Source: Dichotomocladium elegans (lineage: Eukaryota; Mucoromycota; Mucoromycetes; Mucorales; Lichtheimiaceae). Taken from it: a stretch of DNA of 64,000 bases. The notes beneath the pieces were generated by a model. It saw only the letters and a list, made by a program, of their open reading frames with translations, ran no database searches and was not told the DNA's origin. Every line of letters begins with the position of its first letter. Within the stretch, counting starts at the first letter, position 1. Made by a program: the position numbers and the translations under genes. The DNA lies in contig JAIXMN010000038.1 in the NCBI GenBank assembly GCA_025716815.1, positions 1-64,000 on the forward strand, given 5' to 3'. Shown here in pieces: positions 1-10,851 of the stretch.

Positions 1-71
1 AATGCTCTCCAGTTACAATGGCTCCTCCCTCTCCTATGCTGCGAACCTTCCCTGGTTACTTCATGCTTGGC

Positions 72-335
72 TCACCATACGATGGCCCTTACAGAAGTTC
101 CAAATGACCATCGACTGGCCTTCCGGTTTCCTCTCCTTCGACGGGGTATCACGGGGGATTTGTCGTCTTTGCTGTGCCTCCTCTTCCGCGCCTTTGACAG
201 TCTTCCCGTCTCCGCCTCCAGTCCTCTTATCTCCTTAGCCACCGCGCTGGTGTTACCTCTCACTTCGGTTTGGTTTCCTGCTCCTGTCTTCCTGCCCTCA
301 CGCCCCGGCCTCTGGCGCCTCTGCGTTGGTGACAT
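72..335 (-). pseudogene. possible gag N-terminal fragment of GY5
   Basis: This is an open frame of 88 codons starting with ATG about 70 bp downstream of the GY5 LTR. It is very basic (many Arg and Lys) and stops early. Its position fits the start of gag. No gag domain or zinc knuckle is visible, so it is either a frameshifted start of gag or chance coding. The frame is not recognised as a known family. Confidence 0.25.
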
Positions 336-406
336 GTTCACTTTCGATCCGACACTTCAACATCTGGGCCTGAAGACGCCAACTGAGACCTCCCATCCTC
401 GCCTCG

Positions 407-1055
407 TGTCAGAATATAACTGGGGGTAGTCTAGGTAACAGGACTTGCGCTCAGACATAGGACAGGATAAGAGGAAGGCACGGACTAGGAACTGGAAGAT
501 AGTGGTAATGCTGATAATGGAATAAAGTGGAAAGATCAGGAAGCTATTCTAAAATCAACGCTAGTACTACTAACCAGAAGTATGCCAGATGGCAGATCAA
601 AACAAGACAAGAAGAGAACAGGAAGCAAGTCAAGAGCTAGACTAAAGGGGTGGGTGTTAGGTACTTTCCATTACGCAGCATACACCAACTCAGATAACTA
701 CCAGGAACAAGGCAGAGCTGGAGCGGCGCGACAAGACGGATCAGATACTTCGGGATAAGAGCAGAAACGGTTTACAGGACAGGACCGAGGCTTGACCAGG
801 ACAAGGTAAGTGGTTCTTGATAATTGTGACAATAATCTGATGATATTTATTATGACAAACTATGACAGTATTTATACTAGTTATGATGTGTTGGACCAGA
901 GTTCAGATAACCTTGGACGTTGAGATACTGACTGGGAATTAATAAATGCGGTTGATAGACTGGGAAATTGACCAGAAGTAAATTAATGCAATGAAGGTGT
1001 GCATTGCATGAATAAAAATGCATGACCCTCAATGATTCCCATTTTGGTCATGACA
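407..1055 (-). repeat. GY5 5' LTR
   Basis: On the minus strand it begins TGTCATGACC and ends in CTGACA, so it has TG...CA termini and is about 649 bp long. It can be aligned by eye along its length with the 632-bp LTR at 35699-36330; shared stretches include the GTGGGTGTTAGGTAC block and the AATAATCTGATGATAT block. The outer boundary at 407 was placed by analogy with GY2, where a matching target duplication fixes it. Confidence 0.65.
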
Positions 1056-1400
1056 CCTCTGTGGTGTTTTAGTTGTTTTTTTTTAAGTTGGACAGTTAGA
1101 ATACGATGAGACTCGTGGATGTCTTTATTCGAATGAAATCGGAACCAAGATCCTCCATCGCTACACATTTATCTACTATTTATATGATTTATGGCAGAGG
1201 TCCTAATTAGGTCAACTGGCTACTCCGTCTTACACGGGTACTCGGAGATGGTAGCACTATTACAGAAAAGGTGCTTGTGTGTGTATCGGTGACCTCTATC
1301 ATACGTTATATGTCCTTGTTCCTTTCAGACCATCCTCACGTCAGTAAAACCTCATAAAAACCCAGTGGGAGAAAAATAGAGGGAAAAAGACTGTGGAAAT
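1056..1400. other. unassigned stretch between GY5 and GY4
   Basis: About 345 bp with no convincing gene. It holds T-rich sequence near 1070 and no repeat shared with the rest of the window that I could find. It may be decayed sequence of GY4 or the original target of GY5. Confidence 0.4.
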
Positions 1401-1429
1401 GGATCTGGTTATAACGCGGCGTCATGGAT

Positions 1430-2416
1430 CCTTCAACCCGTAATCACCTATGTGACAGCACTTCCTTGTGTCGATAAAACCGCGGGACCCTCGTCCTCGC
1501 TGATTGGGGCGAGCGCGGACCGACCGGCGCCACTGATTGCTGCTACCTTGGCGGGATTGAATGGCGTCCAAGTCCATAGGTGCTACGCCGTTGCTTCGCA
1601 AGTACTCCAGAACCGTCGGGCTTTGGCCATACTGGGTTACGGGCTGGCCGTATACTTGCTGCGTCTGGATGGTTGGATCAAATTCGGCAAGTTGGCGCTC
1701 TCATATGCCAAAGCGATACGGATGGCGTCAGTTGAGGTCGTTGGGAGCTGGGTACGAACATGCAAACGGACACTGCGTTGTAGTCCATGAACAAAACGGT
1801 CCAACGCTTCATCGTCGCTCATGGATGGCAAGGCAATGCAGATGCTCTGGAACTGCGATACATATGAGGACACAGATCCCGTTTGTAGCAGGGCCGCCAA
1901 TCGGTCACAGGCAAGCTGTGAGGCATTAACTGGGCTGAAAGTTGTAGTCATGCGTCTCTTGAAATCGGCCCAGTCGGCCAGGTCTTGACCGAATTGCTCT
2001 TGATGTTGCCACCATCGTTCTGCATCACCACGCAGCAGTGTCTTCGCGTAATCGGAGTATTGGTACTCCTCCATGTTTGACATGCTAAGGTACCATTCGA
2101 CTGAGCGTAACCAACTCTGGACAGCATCTAGGGAACGATTGCCATTGTAGGTATCTGGTTCACGCACCCGTGGTGAGAAACCTCATGATTCGTTCTTCTT
2201 GAGAAGCTGTGTTAAGGCTTCCAGCATTACTTGCATCGTTTGTTCACTAGTACTGCCCATCATGCTTGTGTTTTCTACAATAGCGTTTAAATCTTGAAAG
2301 ATGGCTGGTACGGTAGGTTGTGTTTCTTCGTCCAAGTCGTTATTTAGCAGTGGATCGTGGAAAGTGCTGAATGCAGCTGTACTATAATCCAGGTTGACCT
2401 TGGGGTTATTATTCAT
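1430..2416 (-). pseudogene. GY4 gag (broken)
   Basis: Retrotransposon Gag capsid protein of a second gypsy family. The ATG at 2416 follows a primer-binding-like TGGTAGC just inside the LTR end. The capsid core has the typical AERWWQHQEQF and DFKRRMTTTFSP segments and aligns with GY3 gag (shared EPDTYNG, DDEALDRFVH and APMDLDAI). Lesions: an in-frame TGA at 2180-2182 (TCA TGA, possibly from CGA), a frameshift near 1670, and a decayed zinc knuckle (the KCCHIGDYG region near 1450) lacking the full CX2CX4HX4C. Pol is missing. This is a dead fragment. Confidence 0.75.
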
Positions 2417-2427
2417 CAGCTACCAAT

Positions 2428-2487
2428 TGTCGTCCTTTTGGCGGATATATCCTTAGCCAGTGGTGACGTGCTTGGGACGATTATAAT
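2428..2487 (-). repeat. GY4 LTR remnant, interrupted by Harbinger H1-A
   Basis: Just upstream of the GY4 gag start the minus strand reads GGACGACA-AT-TGGTAGC, that is an LTR end, a two-base spacer and a primer-binding site beginning TGGTAGC. The same layout is seen in GY1 and GY3. TGGTAGC matches the expected complement of a fungal initiator tRNA-Met 3' end (established for Ty1 and Ty3). The LTR runs right until H1-A inserts at 2488; about 14 bp (6090-6103) continue after H1-A before CACTA-A. Confidence 0.6.
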
Positions 2488-2761
2488 AGGGGGTCTCAAA
2501 TAAGTAGATTTTGGTGGATTTTAGAAATCGCAGATTTTTGAAAATCCGTCACCGATGCTTCTAATTGGCTAGGGCAAAAATCTTTGCAGATTTTCCCAGA
2601 CCTTCTTCTTCGACGGATTTCTCTAAAAGCCGCAGAACTCTTTTTCCTAATAAAGTAGCTGAATACTTCTAGAAGAATGCTATGTCAAATGGATAGCAAG
2701 TAATAAATATAAAAGGCACCTCAACTTGACAGCTTTTCGCCAATTAATTATCCACTGTATT

Positions 2762-3913
2762 ATGTCCTCTTCCAATACCCACCCAACCAAATCCAACGAC
2801 GCGACAACTCGTGGCTACTATGTATGGGACCAAGAATGCACGCTTGCATTAATATCAATCCTTGGCGAAAATGGTGGTATGCGCTACAGACAGTATCGTG
2901 GTAGTGACGGTAGCGGCAAGAAGAAGAAGGAAGTCGCAAGCAATTGTGCAGATGAGCTGCGCAAAAAGGGAATCAGAGTTGACGATGGGCCTGTACACAC
3001 CAAGATTAAAAAGCTCGAGGCGTCATATATCAAGGCGCGCGACTTTTTATCATCTACAGGTGAAGGAATCAATGATGACGATGAAAAGCTTAAGATTCGG
3101 CATATCAAAGGTTTGAATATGGCAATTTAAAATGTCACTTTAACGCATAGTCTAATGGTGAATTATAGATAAGGTCATTGAACATTGTACGTTTTATTTC
3201 GAGATCGACGAGTTTGCCCGCGATAGACTAGAGCTTGTCCCCCGTACCATGCAGATTCTGCCCGTGAAAGCGTTGCAACTGAAGCGGAGATGCTCCTTTT
3301 GCCGAGTACAGATGGAGAAACCACTTTATCACTCGGAGCGTCCGATGAGGCTGACGAGATTTTAGCAGATCAAGATGCAACGATAAACGAGGGGATAGTA
3401 ACTCCTGGTCGTGCTGCAGCTGCTACAGCAAGTACCCACAGTGATATGGAATTCTCTGAAGACGAAAGGGATAGCAGCAACAACGTCGGTAACGCAATCC
3501 CTGCACCGATTTCTGTCCCGGCAATGGCGATCCCTTGTCGCACTAGTAGCAGCATTGATCCCAGTAGACCTGCCATTACCACCAAGAGACGCCGCGGTGG
3601 CGCAGCGCTTGCGGAATCTCTTCTCCAGCTTGGCGAAATGAAAATGGAGCTGGAGAGAGAAAAGATGAAGCATCGGGCGGAAATGGAGAAGGAGCGATTG
3701 AAGCAGCAAACAGACTTGGAGAAGGCTAGAATGCTGCTGTTACAGCAGGAAATTGCAGTAAGGCTGCAAGAGTCCCAGGAACGCTCCTTGATGTTAAGGC
3801 TCGAGCTAAGTAAGTTGAGCAACGAAAGCGAAGAAGAGGGAGCTATCAAGAAGAAGACGAGAATTGAAGTTATTATATATAGCTATAGTAACGCTACTTC
3901 AATAAATATATGA
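2762..3913 (+). pseudogene. H1-A Myb/SANT-like DNA-binding protein, two exons
   Basis: Harbinger elements need a Myb-like accessory protein that binds the ends and brings in the transposase. Exon 1 (2762-3110) carries a helix-rich domain with WDQECTLALISIL and KKKKEVASNCADEL, as in Myb/SANT-like proteins. A 58-nt intron (GTTTGA...TATAG, 3111-3168) gives phase 1 into exon 2. The C-terminal half (3290-3913) is Ser/acidic-rich and then a long coiled coil rich in Glu, Lys and Leu (about 3600-3840). The reading frame shifts by one between about 3230 and 3275; the same bases occur in H1-L, so the shift was inherited or an intron model is wrong. Marked broken for that reason. Confidence 0.65.
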
Positions 3914-4407
3914 TTGATAGACGTGCATAGTACCATATCTGAATAGTTACTTAGTATCTTACTTGAATACCTGGTCTTCCCTGTAGGAGTTCTAGGAATA
4001 TTTCTGTAATAGAAAGTGATAGGCGTAGGTTTGTATTGGAGTGAAAGAAGGAAAAGAGGAATCGAAGGCAGTACCGGTAAAAAAAATGCTAAGTGCGTTG
4101 CAGCAAGACAGCACAGGACAGAGTACAAGCAAAATATGGAAGTGTGATGGACAAGAGGAAGCAAAAATTATCAAGCAAGATTGGAATAGTACTGGAATAG
4201 AATTGATAAGAAGCATAGATGCTAGGAGATGAATCAGATAGGAAGAGAAACGAAGAAATAAGATAAATAATTATGTTTATTACTAATGAATGATGGACAT
4301 TTGAGAAGAAGTGCATATATACTTGACCTGCTGGACACGCGTCGACGATCGATACCAAACAGAATATTTTGAAACTGAATTATCATTATTCAACTGATAA
4401 TCTTTTA
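3914..4407. other. non-coding gap inside H1-A, possible LTR-like insertion
   Basis: Between the two convergent H1-A genes, roughly 4010-4350 does not align with the matching interval of H1-R (about 33225-33700), while both sides do align. The segment contains GACAGCACAGGACAG and TTATGTTTATTACTAATGA, which loosely resemble an LTR-like repeat at 43040-43371. It may be a small insertion, but ends and target duplication were not found. Confidence 0.3.
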
Positions 4408-5709
4408 TTATTCCATAGCCTGAAGAACTAGGTTTTTTATATATTCTCTTTTCGCTTCGCCAGATGAAAACATCTGTGTACTGTGGACACGCACGCCTTC
4501 CTCCTCCCTCTCGTCGTCCAGATTACTATCTCCAATAGTATCGTTTCTCCAATCGAGAGGATCACCATCAACCAACAAAATGTTATGCAAGATTGCACAG
4601 GCGTAAAACCATAGGACAGCACGTGCATGGTCCTTCCTTCTATCAGCTCCTTTGCCAATAACGATTCGTAGACCACGCAAACTTTGGAACCGGCCCTTTA
4701 ACACGCCTATTGTGTGCTCCACTCGTACTCTTGCTGTTGAAAGCTGATAGTTAAATGTCTTGTTTTCTGCAAGACTCGCTCGTGGCTCCTTGTATGGCAT
4801 GATAATCTCATCGCATGTAGGATAACCTTTGTCACCTAGCAAGTATTCCCCCCCTTGGAAGTACTTTTCAGGGTGAAGACCCAGATCACTGTTCCGCCAG
4901 ACCTGGGTGTCATGTGCACTCCCAACATGACCGCATTCGACAAAGCGTATACGAAGATCAGGATCCGTGACGACCATAGCAGCAAGAGCATATTGGCTCT
5001 TTCGCGTGTAATAATCCTCCGCGTTTTCGACTGGTGCATATGCCAATGGGATCGATGTTCCATCTACATATCCAATACAGTTGGGGAAACCAGAAATGGA
5101 CTCGTTCACTTCCTTGATTCGTCGTTTTTCTTCTTGAGTTGGCCACGTGACAGATTTGAGACGAAGCAAGGCAATGATAACTCTATTAGTATAGAGATCA
5201 GTTGTACCGTTCCCGACACCAAAACGTCTAGCCACTTGGCCAGTCGATGATGCATTGCCATACATGCCGAACCGATACAATGCAACTATGAGCTGTCGAT
5301 ATACAGGTGCCTGGTTCTTGTTACTGGCATTATGGAACACTTTGTCATCTTTGATCATGTCGACGATACTGGTAAAAGCTTCATATGACATGCGCGCTTC
5401 TTGTTTAAACTCTTTCTCGGGCAGATTGAAAACGATGTCTGACATGAAGTTCGAAATAGGGATTGACCGGGAACGCTTAGTCACCATATATCTTCTACTG
5501 GAGATATGGATGTACATGGCATTCGTTGAAGTCATCGTTTCATCAAAACCATCGTCGGCGTCGCTGTCCTTCACAGATCCCTCAGTATCCCTGATGATAT
5601 CGCCATCATCATCTGAGTCGCTTTCAAAAAGCATTTCGTGCACATTTTCAGCGATGATCTGTTCTTCCAGAGCATGAAGAGTTTTCTGACGTTCCGAGAA
5701 GTTGGGCAT
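4408..5709 (-). CDS. H1-A PIF/Harbinger transposase (HARBI1-like DDE)
   Basis: This intact 433-residue intronless frame matches the length of Harbinger transposases (DDE_Tnp_4 / HARBI1 family). It cuts and joins the element ends in the nucleus. The catalytic triad is visible: D216 in GYVDGTS, D293 in LLGDKGYP and E331 in RVRVEHTIGVLKGRF. An acidic N-terminus (many Asp and Glu at residues 29-56) precedes a helix-rich domain (about 100-200). The ATG at 5709 is the first in frame. No stop or missing catalytic residue was found, so the enzyme could be active if its Myb-like partner is supplied. Confidence 0.9.
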   Translation of the reverse strand: MPNFSERQKTLHALEEQIIAENVHEMLFESDSDDDGDIIRDTEGSVKDSDADDGFDETMTSTNAMYIHISSRRYMVTKRSRSIPISNFMSDIVFNLPEKEFKQEARMSYEAFTSIVDMIKDDKVFHNASNKNQAPVYRQLIVALYRFGMYGNASSTGQVARRFGVGNGTTDLYTNRVIIALLRLKSVTWPTQEEKRRIKEVNESISGFPNCIGYVDGTSIPLAYAPVENAEDYYTRKSQYALAAMVVTDPDLRIRFVECGHVGSAHDTQVWRNSDLGLHPEKYFQGGEYLLGDKGYPTCDEIIMPYKEPRASLAENKTFNYQLSTARVRVEHTIGVLKGRFQSLRGLRIVIGKGADRRKDHARAVLWFYACAILHNILLVDGDPLDWRNDTIGDSNLDDEREEEGVRVHSTQMFSSGEAKREYIKNLVLQAME

Positions 5710-6103
5710 AGTAGAATATGTATTATTGTTGAAATGAGATGTAACAGTAGTTGTAAGGAAAAAATAAAATTGCTCCTTATATACGATACTGCAAGAATAA
5801 CCAGGAAAAAGTGCCGCTTATGGTTAGATAGACTCAAAGAATAAGTACGAAGAAGTACTGCTTTTGAAGAATCTCAAAGAATAAGTTCCAAAAAAAATAG
5901 TACTTTGATTAAAGGGCTCTCTCAGGGAACATTGACGAAAAAAGAAAAATACGCGAAAGAAGCTTCTTCGAAAAAAAAAGGGGTCTCAAAGTAACTTAAA
6001 AGATTTCTTCTGTGATTGGCTCATTTGAATGTCAGCCGAAAATTTTCTCTCGGCAGATGTCTGCATAGATTTCTACTTTGAGACCCCCTAATATAGGATA
6101 GAC

Positions 6104-6709
6104 CACTGCGCCCAGAATGAGGAATAACCCACTAGGAAAAGGGTGTTATTCTTGAGAATATTCAGCGGGGGGACCATAGTCAGTTTTTGGCTGCCAATTT
6201 TGCGTGTGTGAAACGTGCAACGAATAAAAATGGAAGTGGATGCCGCTTTCATAAGCGACTTCCCGTTTTTTTTTAAGAAAAATTGCCAAGGGACGTTTGT
6301 GTGATGGGGATACAGCCACAAACAGGAGAAGAAATAAACGCTTTGCCATTCTGAGGAATGATCATGTTGGGTTTTAAGGTGCTTGATGAAAACTTCCTAT
6401 TAATAGATAGAGCTGCCAAGCCAATATGGACACAAGTGCCAAAAAAGCTCGTTTGTGTCATATACGTGTAATACCAACAGCTTCGACCATGATGACCGAT
6501 TGAAACCAATATATTCTGCCAAGACGAATGATTGCATTTGCCAAGACGAATGATTGCGTCTGCCAAGGCAGAAAAGATACAATATGATATTCAGGTTGAA
6601 GTATTTGGTTTTTATTTATAGCTTGGACAAAAGGTATATAATGGTAGCACTGTAACCGGAAGAACGCTGTATCATTATTTACCTCTTACCTTTCTGAGCA
6701 CAGCCGACC
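6104..6709. promoter_or_regulatory. CACTA-A 5' subterminal region and promoter
   Basis: Non-coding leader of CACTA-A. It contains a 22-bp direct repeat (units start near 6517 and 6539, each beginning TGCCAAGACGAATGATTGC), typical of subterminal transposase-binding repeats in CACTA elements. A TATATAATGG at about 6634 lies some 75 bp before the transposase ATG at 6710 and is a good TATA-box candidate. Related TTGCATTTGCCAAG sequence recurs in CACTA-C near 51135. Confidence 0.55.
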
Positions 6710-9700
6710 ATGACCAACAACAGAACCCATATTTGTGTTTGCTCACTATGCGTGCACCGAAATCCTGAGATGGGATACGCGTATGTGATGGAGCGAACAT
6801 ATAATGAACATATTCAGGCTAGTGCGCGAGCGGCTACAGCTGCTATCGTTGCTTCAAGTCACGGTGGCGGTAAGATAATGAATGGTGCGTGTGGTACTAA
6901 AAGCAGCCAAACTGATATGCCGAAAATAGATGGTGATACATCGATGCAACTTGACGGCGATGTCAATAGTGAGACTGACGCCAGGCAATATCTGTCAGAA
7001 CTTGACAACGGTATGTTAACGCCAGTGGTCACGAGCAGAAACAAATACTGATTTTTTTACAACAGGAGAACTGCCGGTTGAAAGTTTCGACATTGAACAT
7101 GACATTGCTGAAGATGACGATTTAAATGAAGCCGTTGACATTGAGTTTGACCGCATTGTTGACGATGAAGAGGGTTTGTAATAGAAAAGAAGGAAAAAAG
7201 GGGTTAGATTAACAATATTATCATTAGATCAGCGCCCGACCACCCATGCCAGCATCCTTGATCATATTCCTCACCCTCTGTTGTTCGCGTTTGTCTTCCT
7301 CGTGCTGTTCCAGTTACATCACACGTCTGAGAGAGTAGCAGCCATCCTTATCACCTTTGCTGTCGCACTGGTTCAAGCCTTTACCGATAATCCCTTCATC
7401 TTGGTTCCAGAAACAATCACAAGCTTGCGAAAATGGATTGGCTTTGATCGTCTCACAAATGATCTCCAAATGTACAGTGCGTGCTCCAAATGCCATGCCA
7501 TTTACCAGTTGCCTGGCCCCCAAACATGCATAAATGAAAGTCGGCGCATGAATGGCGATCTTTGCGGCACCACATTATTGAAGTCGACGTTGAGCAATCC
7601 ATATAATCGGATACCGATCAAGCAGTATGCCTACTATCCACTTCGTCAAAGCTTGGCACGGCTTTTCAAACGAGAAGGCTTTGAGCAGAAGATAACAGAG
7701 TGGGAGCATCGTCAATACTGGCCAGGAGTGTTCAGCGATGTTTATGACGGCGTACGATGGCGTTCTCTTCACAATCCAGACAATGGACTTCCTTTTGTCG
7801 AAACTCCTCGCTCGTTGATGCTTACATTGAACGTCGACTGGTTTGCCCCTTTTGATAGTGGGTATTCATGCGGTGCAATCTACCTTATCGTCAACAACTT
7901 GCCTTGCGCAGAGCGATATAAAACTGAGAATGTGATCCTTGCTGGTGTCATGCCTGGGCCAAAAGAGCCGAGTACCTACGAAATGAACCATTATTTGCAG
8001 CCACTTGTCGATGACTTACCTGAACTCTACAATGGAATCCGAATTCCTACCTTTGAAATTCCAAGCGGAACAACCATACGCGCAGCATTGTTTAACATTG
8101 CGGCGACATTCCAGCTAGTCGCAAAGTCGGGGGATTCACATCGCACAACAGTACCAGAGCATGCAACAAGTGCACTCGCGAGTTTGTCGTTTTCACGGGC
8201 ACTTCGGATCTTGACTACTCTGGACATACTATTGGCGATTTAAGAACAAAGGCGGCTAATGCACGTAATGCGGAGGAGTGGTTAGCCCAGACAACGCCAG
8301 CAGGTTGCATTCGCGTTGAGCGTGCTACTGGCACGCGCTGGTCACAGATTCATCGGCTCCATTATTTCGATCCTGTTCGAGATTTCATTATTGACCCAAT
8401 GCACAACCTCTTTCGCGGAACTGCTGAACGAATGGTGCGACTATGGCGAAATCATGCGCTACTCACTGACGCAGACGGTGTCGAAATGCAGAAGCTTGCA
8501 GATGGAGTTGTGCTGCCGCCTGGAATTCCGTCCCTGAACCGCAAAATAGAGCGAAAATTCGGGTTTATGACTGCAGACGATTGGAAGGCATGGTGTCTGG
8601 TCTACTCTCCCTTTGTGTTAAAAGGTGTCCTTGCTGCTCGCTATTTCCAGCACTGGATGCTGTTTGTCTCCGCCTGCCGGCTGCTCGCCAAGACCGTTAT
8701 CGCATACTCTGACATCGATGAAGCCCACAATTTCCTGGTCGACTTTGTTCGAGGTTGCTGCCAGCTTTACGGTGCTGAAAGCGTAACACCAAATATGCAT
8801 TGCATTTGCATTTGCATCTGGCCCGCACCATCCAAGATTTTGGCCCCATCTACGCCTTTTGGCTATTCAGTTTTGAGCGGTATAACGGATATATGAAGAA
8901 TGTTGAAACCAACCAAAAGGACTCATTTGAACTGACGTTCATGAAGCGCTTCATTGAGAAGACCTGTGCCCTCGACTTTGTCCATAACGAAGTTAGTAGT
9001 CGGTTGATGGGACGTGGCTTGGAGCTCAGTATCTTGCTGCGTATTGCTGGCCAGTGACGTCTAGTTTGTACCGAAATGAACACTCCAAACTTCGATCCAC
9101 TTGAATTCATGGATTTTTCGTGCAATGTCGACGCTAATTTTTCGGGAAGCGAACCAATACCACCAGACACCTTTGCCTCCATGCGCGATGGCCAGAAATC
9201 CCACTTGAACGAAGCACTACATGATTTGTTGGTGCAGCATTACCAAAACCATTACGAAGGCGTTGTCAGCATCAACACGCGACAGGCAGGCCGAATTTAC
9301 TGTCCAAGCGAAGTTGAGAAGTTTCAGACAATCGAAATCTTTGGACAGACATACAGATCAGCAACAGCCCGTTCCATTCGTGGATCTCACATACAGGCTC
9401 TATTTGTTCAGAACGACCGCGCTATCGCCTGGACGGGACAAGTACAGTTCTATCTCAGCCATGTTATTGTCATCAACCACATCCTGTTAAGCATTACTTT
9501 GCCTATGTTCGTTGGTACTGCACAGAGGCATCAACACAGCGATTCATTGACCAAGGTTTAGAGGAATGGCGAAACAGTTTCATGGCTGATGACTGCCAGT
9601 GCTTCCTGCCTATCCACCGAATTTTCTCGCAAGCTGCTGTCGTCACCTATGGATCTCAAAGCAATCCCACCACCGCAAAGATCGTTGTAATCCCATTAAC

Positions 9701-9719
9701 GTGAAGAATTGCTGCATAG
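6710..9719 (+). pseudogene. CACTA-A transposase, Tnp2-like, frameshifted
   Basis: The transposase of fungal CACTA elements (Tnp2 family) excises and inserts the element. Three exons fit: 6710-7010, 7066-7173 and 7228 onward, joined by 55- and 54-nt introns with matching phases. The first exon has CVCSLC near its start and acidic stretches. Family hallmarks are LMLTLNVDWFAPFDSGYS (about 7818), GVMPGPKEPS (about 7950) and, after a frameshift, RACNKCTREF (about 8160). Lesions: a frameshift near 8100, a 5-bp insertion near 8798, TGA at 9055-9057, a 1-bp deletion near 9483 and TGA at 9702-9704. The last four are absent from CACTA-B, which has CGA at both stops. No functional protein is expected. 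Confidence 0.85.
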
Positions 9720-9799
9720 TGTCAATAAGAGATGTAGAGAGCAAGAGAGAAATGGCGGTAAAAGAAATAGAGTGCACGCAAAAAAATAATAAAAGAATT

Positions 9800-10851
9800 T
9801 TATTGAGCCCATTCAGGCAGCTCGCTCCTAATTTCGTTTGGCAATTCAGCACCATTGTCGACCATCACCTCCCTCTTCAACATTTTCTTCCCCTTGATCT
9901 TCTTACTGGCCTCTGCCAGCCTATCTAACATGTCAAAATATTGTGCCACCTACATCAAGGCGAATAACGGTTAGTACAGCGTTGAATCCTTATAAAAAGG
10001 TCTTACGTTCTCATTTTCGGAATCCAGGCTTTAGGACGTAAGTGACGCCCGACTCTGTGTCGGAAATCTCCGGCGACATGCATTCTTTGTGCAGGAGGCG
10101 CTCTCCATTGGAGAACTCTGCCTCCAAAGTAGCAGCATTTTGGGCGCGAGCAATCTTGCGAGCTCTAAGTTTCTATTGTGAATTCAATGTAAGTGATTCA
10201 TCGTAATTTAAGATAGCGTAATATGAACTTACGCTCCACACCCGCTTGCTGCGCTTTTTCTGGACTTTCAGGCGTCCCTCCTCGGCGATCCCTTCCTCCC
10301 CTCGCTGCCGACGCTTGTGCTCGCGCTTCTGGCCTTTGAAGTACTGGTGTATCTTGGCGCGCAAGATCTTCTCGTCCAGTACTTGGCCGTCCACGGAATT
10401 GCGGCAAAATGCAGCAATCGCTGTGGTCACACCATTGTTATGGCGCGACCGGAAGTCTTCACCATACTTGTAACCATCGCCTGCAGCATACGCGTCATGG
10501 CAACGGCTAATGTTTCTCTGGATGTTTCCTCTAGAGGTTACTATGGAATGGAGAAGCTACGAATACACTCGTAAAGTTACATACCAGTGCCTTTTGCACC
10601 AAGTCTGCAGGGGGACCCGCAGGTGGAACAGCCACCAGAGATTGTTGCTGGTTTGCTGCAACGAGAGCTGCAAGACCGCCAAGCTGCTGCCGAAGCGCCA
10701 TTTTTTCAGCTTGGAAGCTGACACACTCATCTTCAAGTCGATTTTCAAGTCGACGAATAGTGGCACGCAGGTTCACTATTTCCAGATTGCGAGCATGTTG
10801 CTCGCGTTCTTCAGCTGTGGAGTCGTTGGAGGCACTGCTATGGAAGGACAT
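9800..10851 (-). pseudogene. CACTA-A second protein (coiled-coil, unknown), four exons
   Basis: CACTA elements often carry a second protein that binds subterminal repeats; I do not recognise this one by sequence. Exons fit at 10851-10585, 10517-10233, 10172-10007 and 9949-9800, with GT...AG introns of 67, 60 and 57 nt. Exon 1 encodes a heptad-like coiled coil (NLRATIRRLENRLEDE). Exon 2 has an aromatic YAAGDGYKYGEDF segment, then a very basic KREHKRRQRG patch that may bind nucleic acid. Exon 3 in this copy has one extra base near 10016, creating RK-stop. Copy B is unshifted there but has other lesions. The two copies together support the gene model. It is convergent with the transposase, 80 bp apart. 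Confidence 0.6.

Larger units (their letters stand above)
1..1055 (-). mobile_element. GY5: 5' part of a Ty3/gypsy-type LTR retrotransposon
   Basis: A minus-strand element enters the window at its left edge. The 407-1055 block is an LTR related to the LTR of chromovirus GY2 (35699-36330), sharing its middle section and the terminal TGTCATGACC. What lies left of it should therefore be leader and gag. The bases left of the LTR (GCCTCG) and right of it (CCTCTG) do not form a target-site duplication, so this is not a solo LTR. Pol must lie outside the window. The family assignment rests on LTR similarity, not on a domain seen here. Confidence 0.6.
2488..6089 (+). mobile_element. H1-A: PIF/Harbinger DNA transposon, complete
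   Basis: A 3602-bp element with termini AGGGGGTCTCAAA and TTTGAGACCCCCT, flanked on both sides by AAT (2485-2487 and 6090-6092). A 3-bp target duplication is the Harbinger hallmark. It carries the standard two-gene pair: a Myb/SANT-like DNA-binding protein (plus strand) and a DDE transposase (minus strand), convergently arranged. Related pieces lie at 32732-35394 (H1-R) and 43572-44357 (H1-L). It inserted into the GY4 LTR. Confidence 0.9.

Noticed and set aside
1..429. plus-strand frames at 2-238 and 67-429
   Set aside because: They are opposite to the GY5 gag region, have no recognisable domain and look like chance frames in GC-rich sequence.
407..1055. solo LTR
   Set aside because: The bases on the two sides do not match, and sequence left of it behaves like an internal leader. 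It fits a 5' LTR of an element cut by the window edge.
655..1055. shorter LTR boundaries at TGTTAGGTAC
   Set aside because: In GY2 the matching AATAC duplication puts the LTR end about 250 bp further out, so TGTTAGG is internal to the LTR.
6273..6582. minus-strand frames in the CACTA-A leader
   Set aside because: They lie over subterminal direct repeats and show no domain, so they are taken as chance frames.
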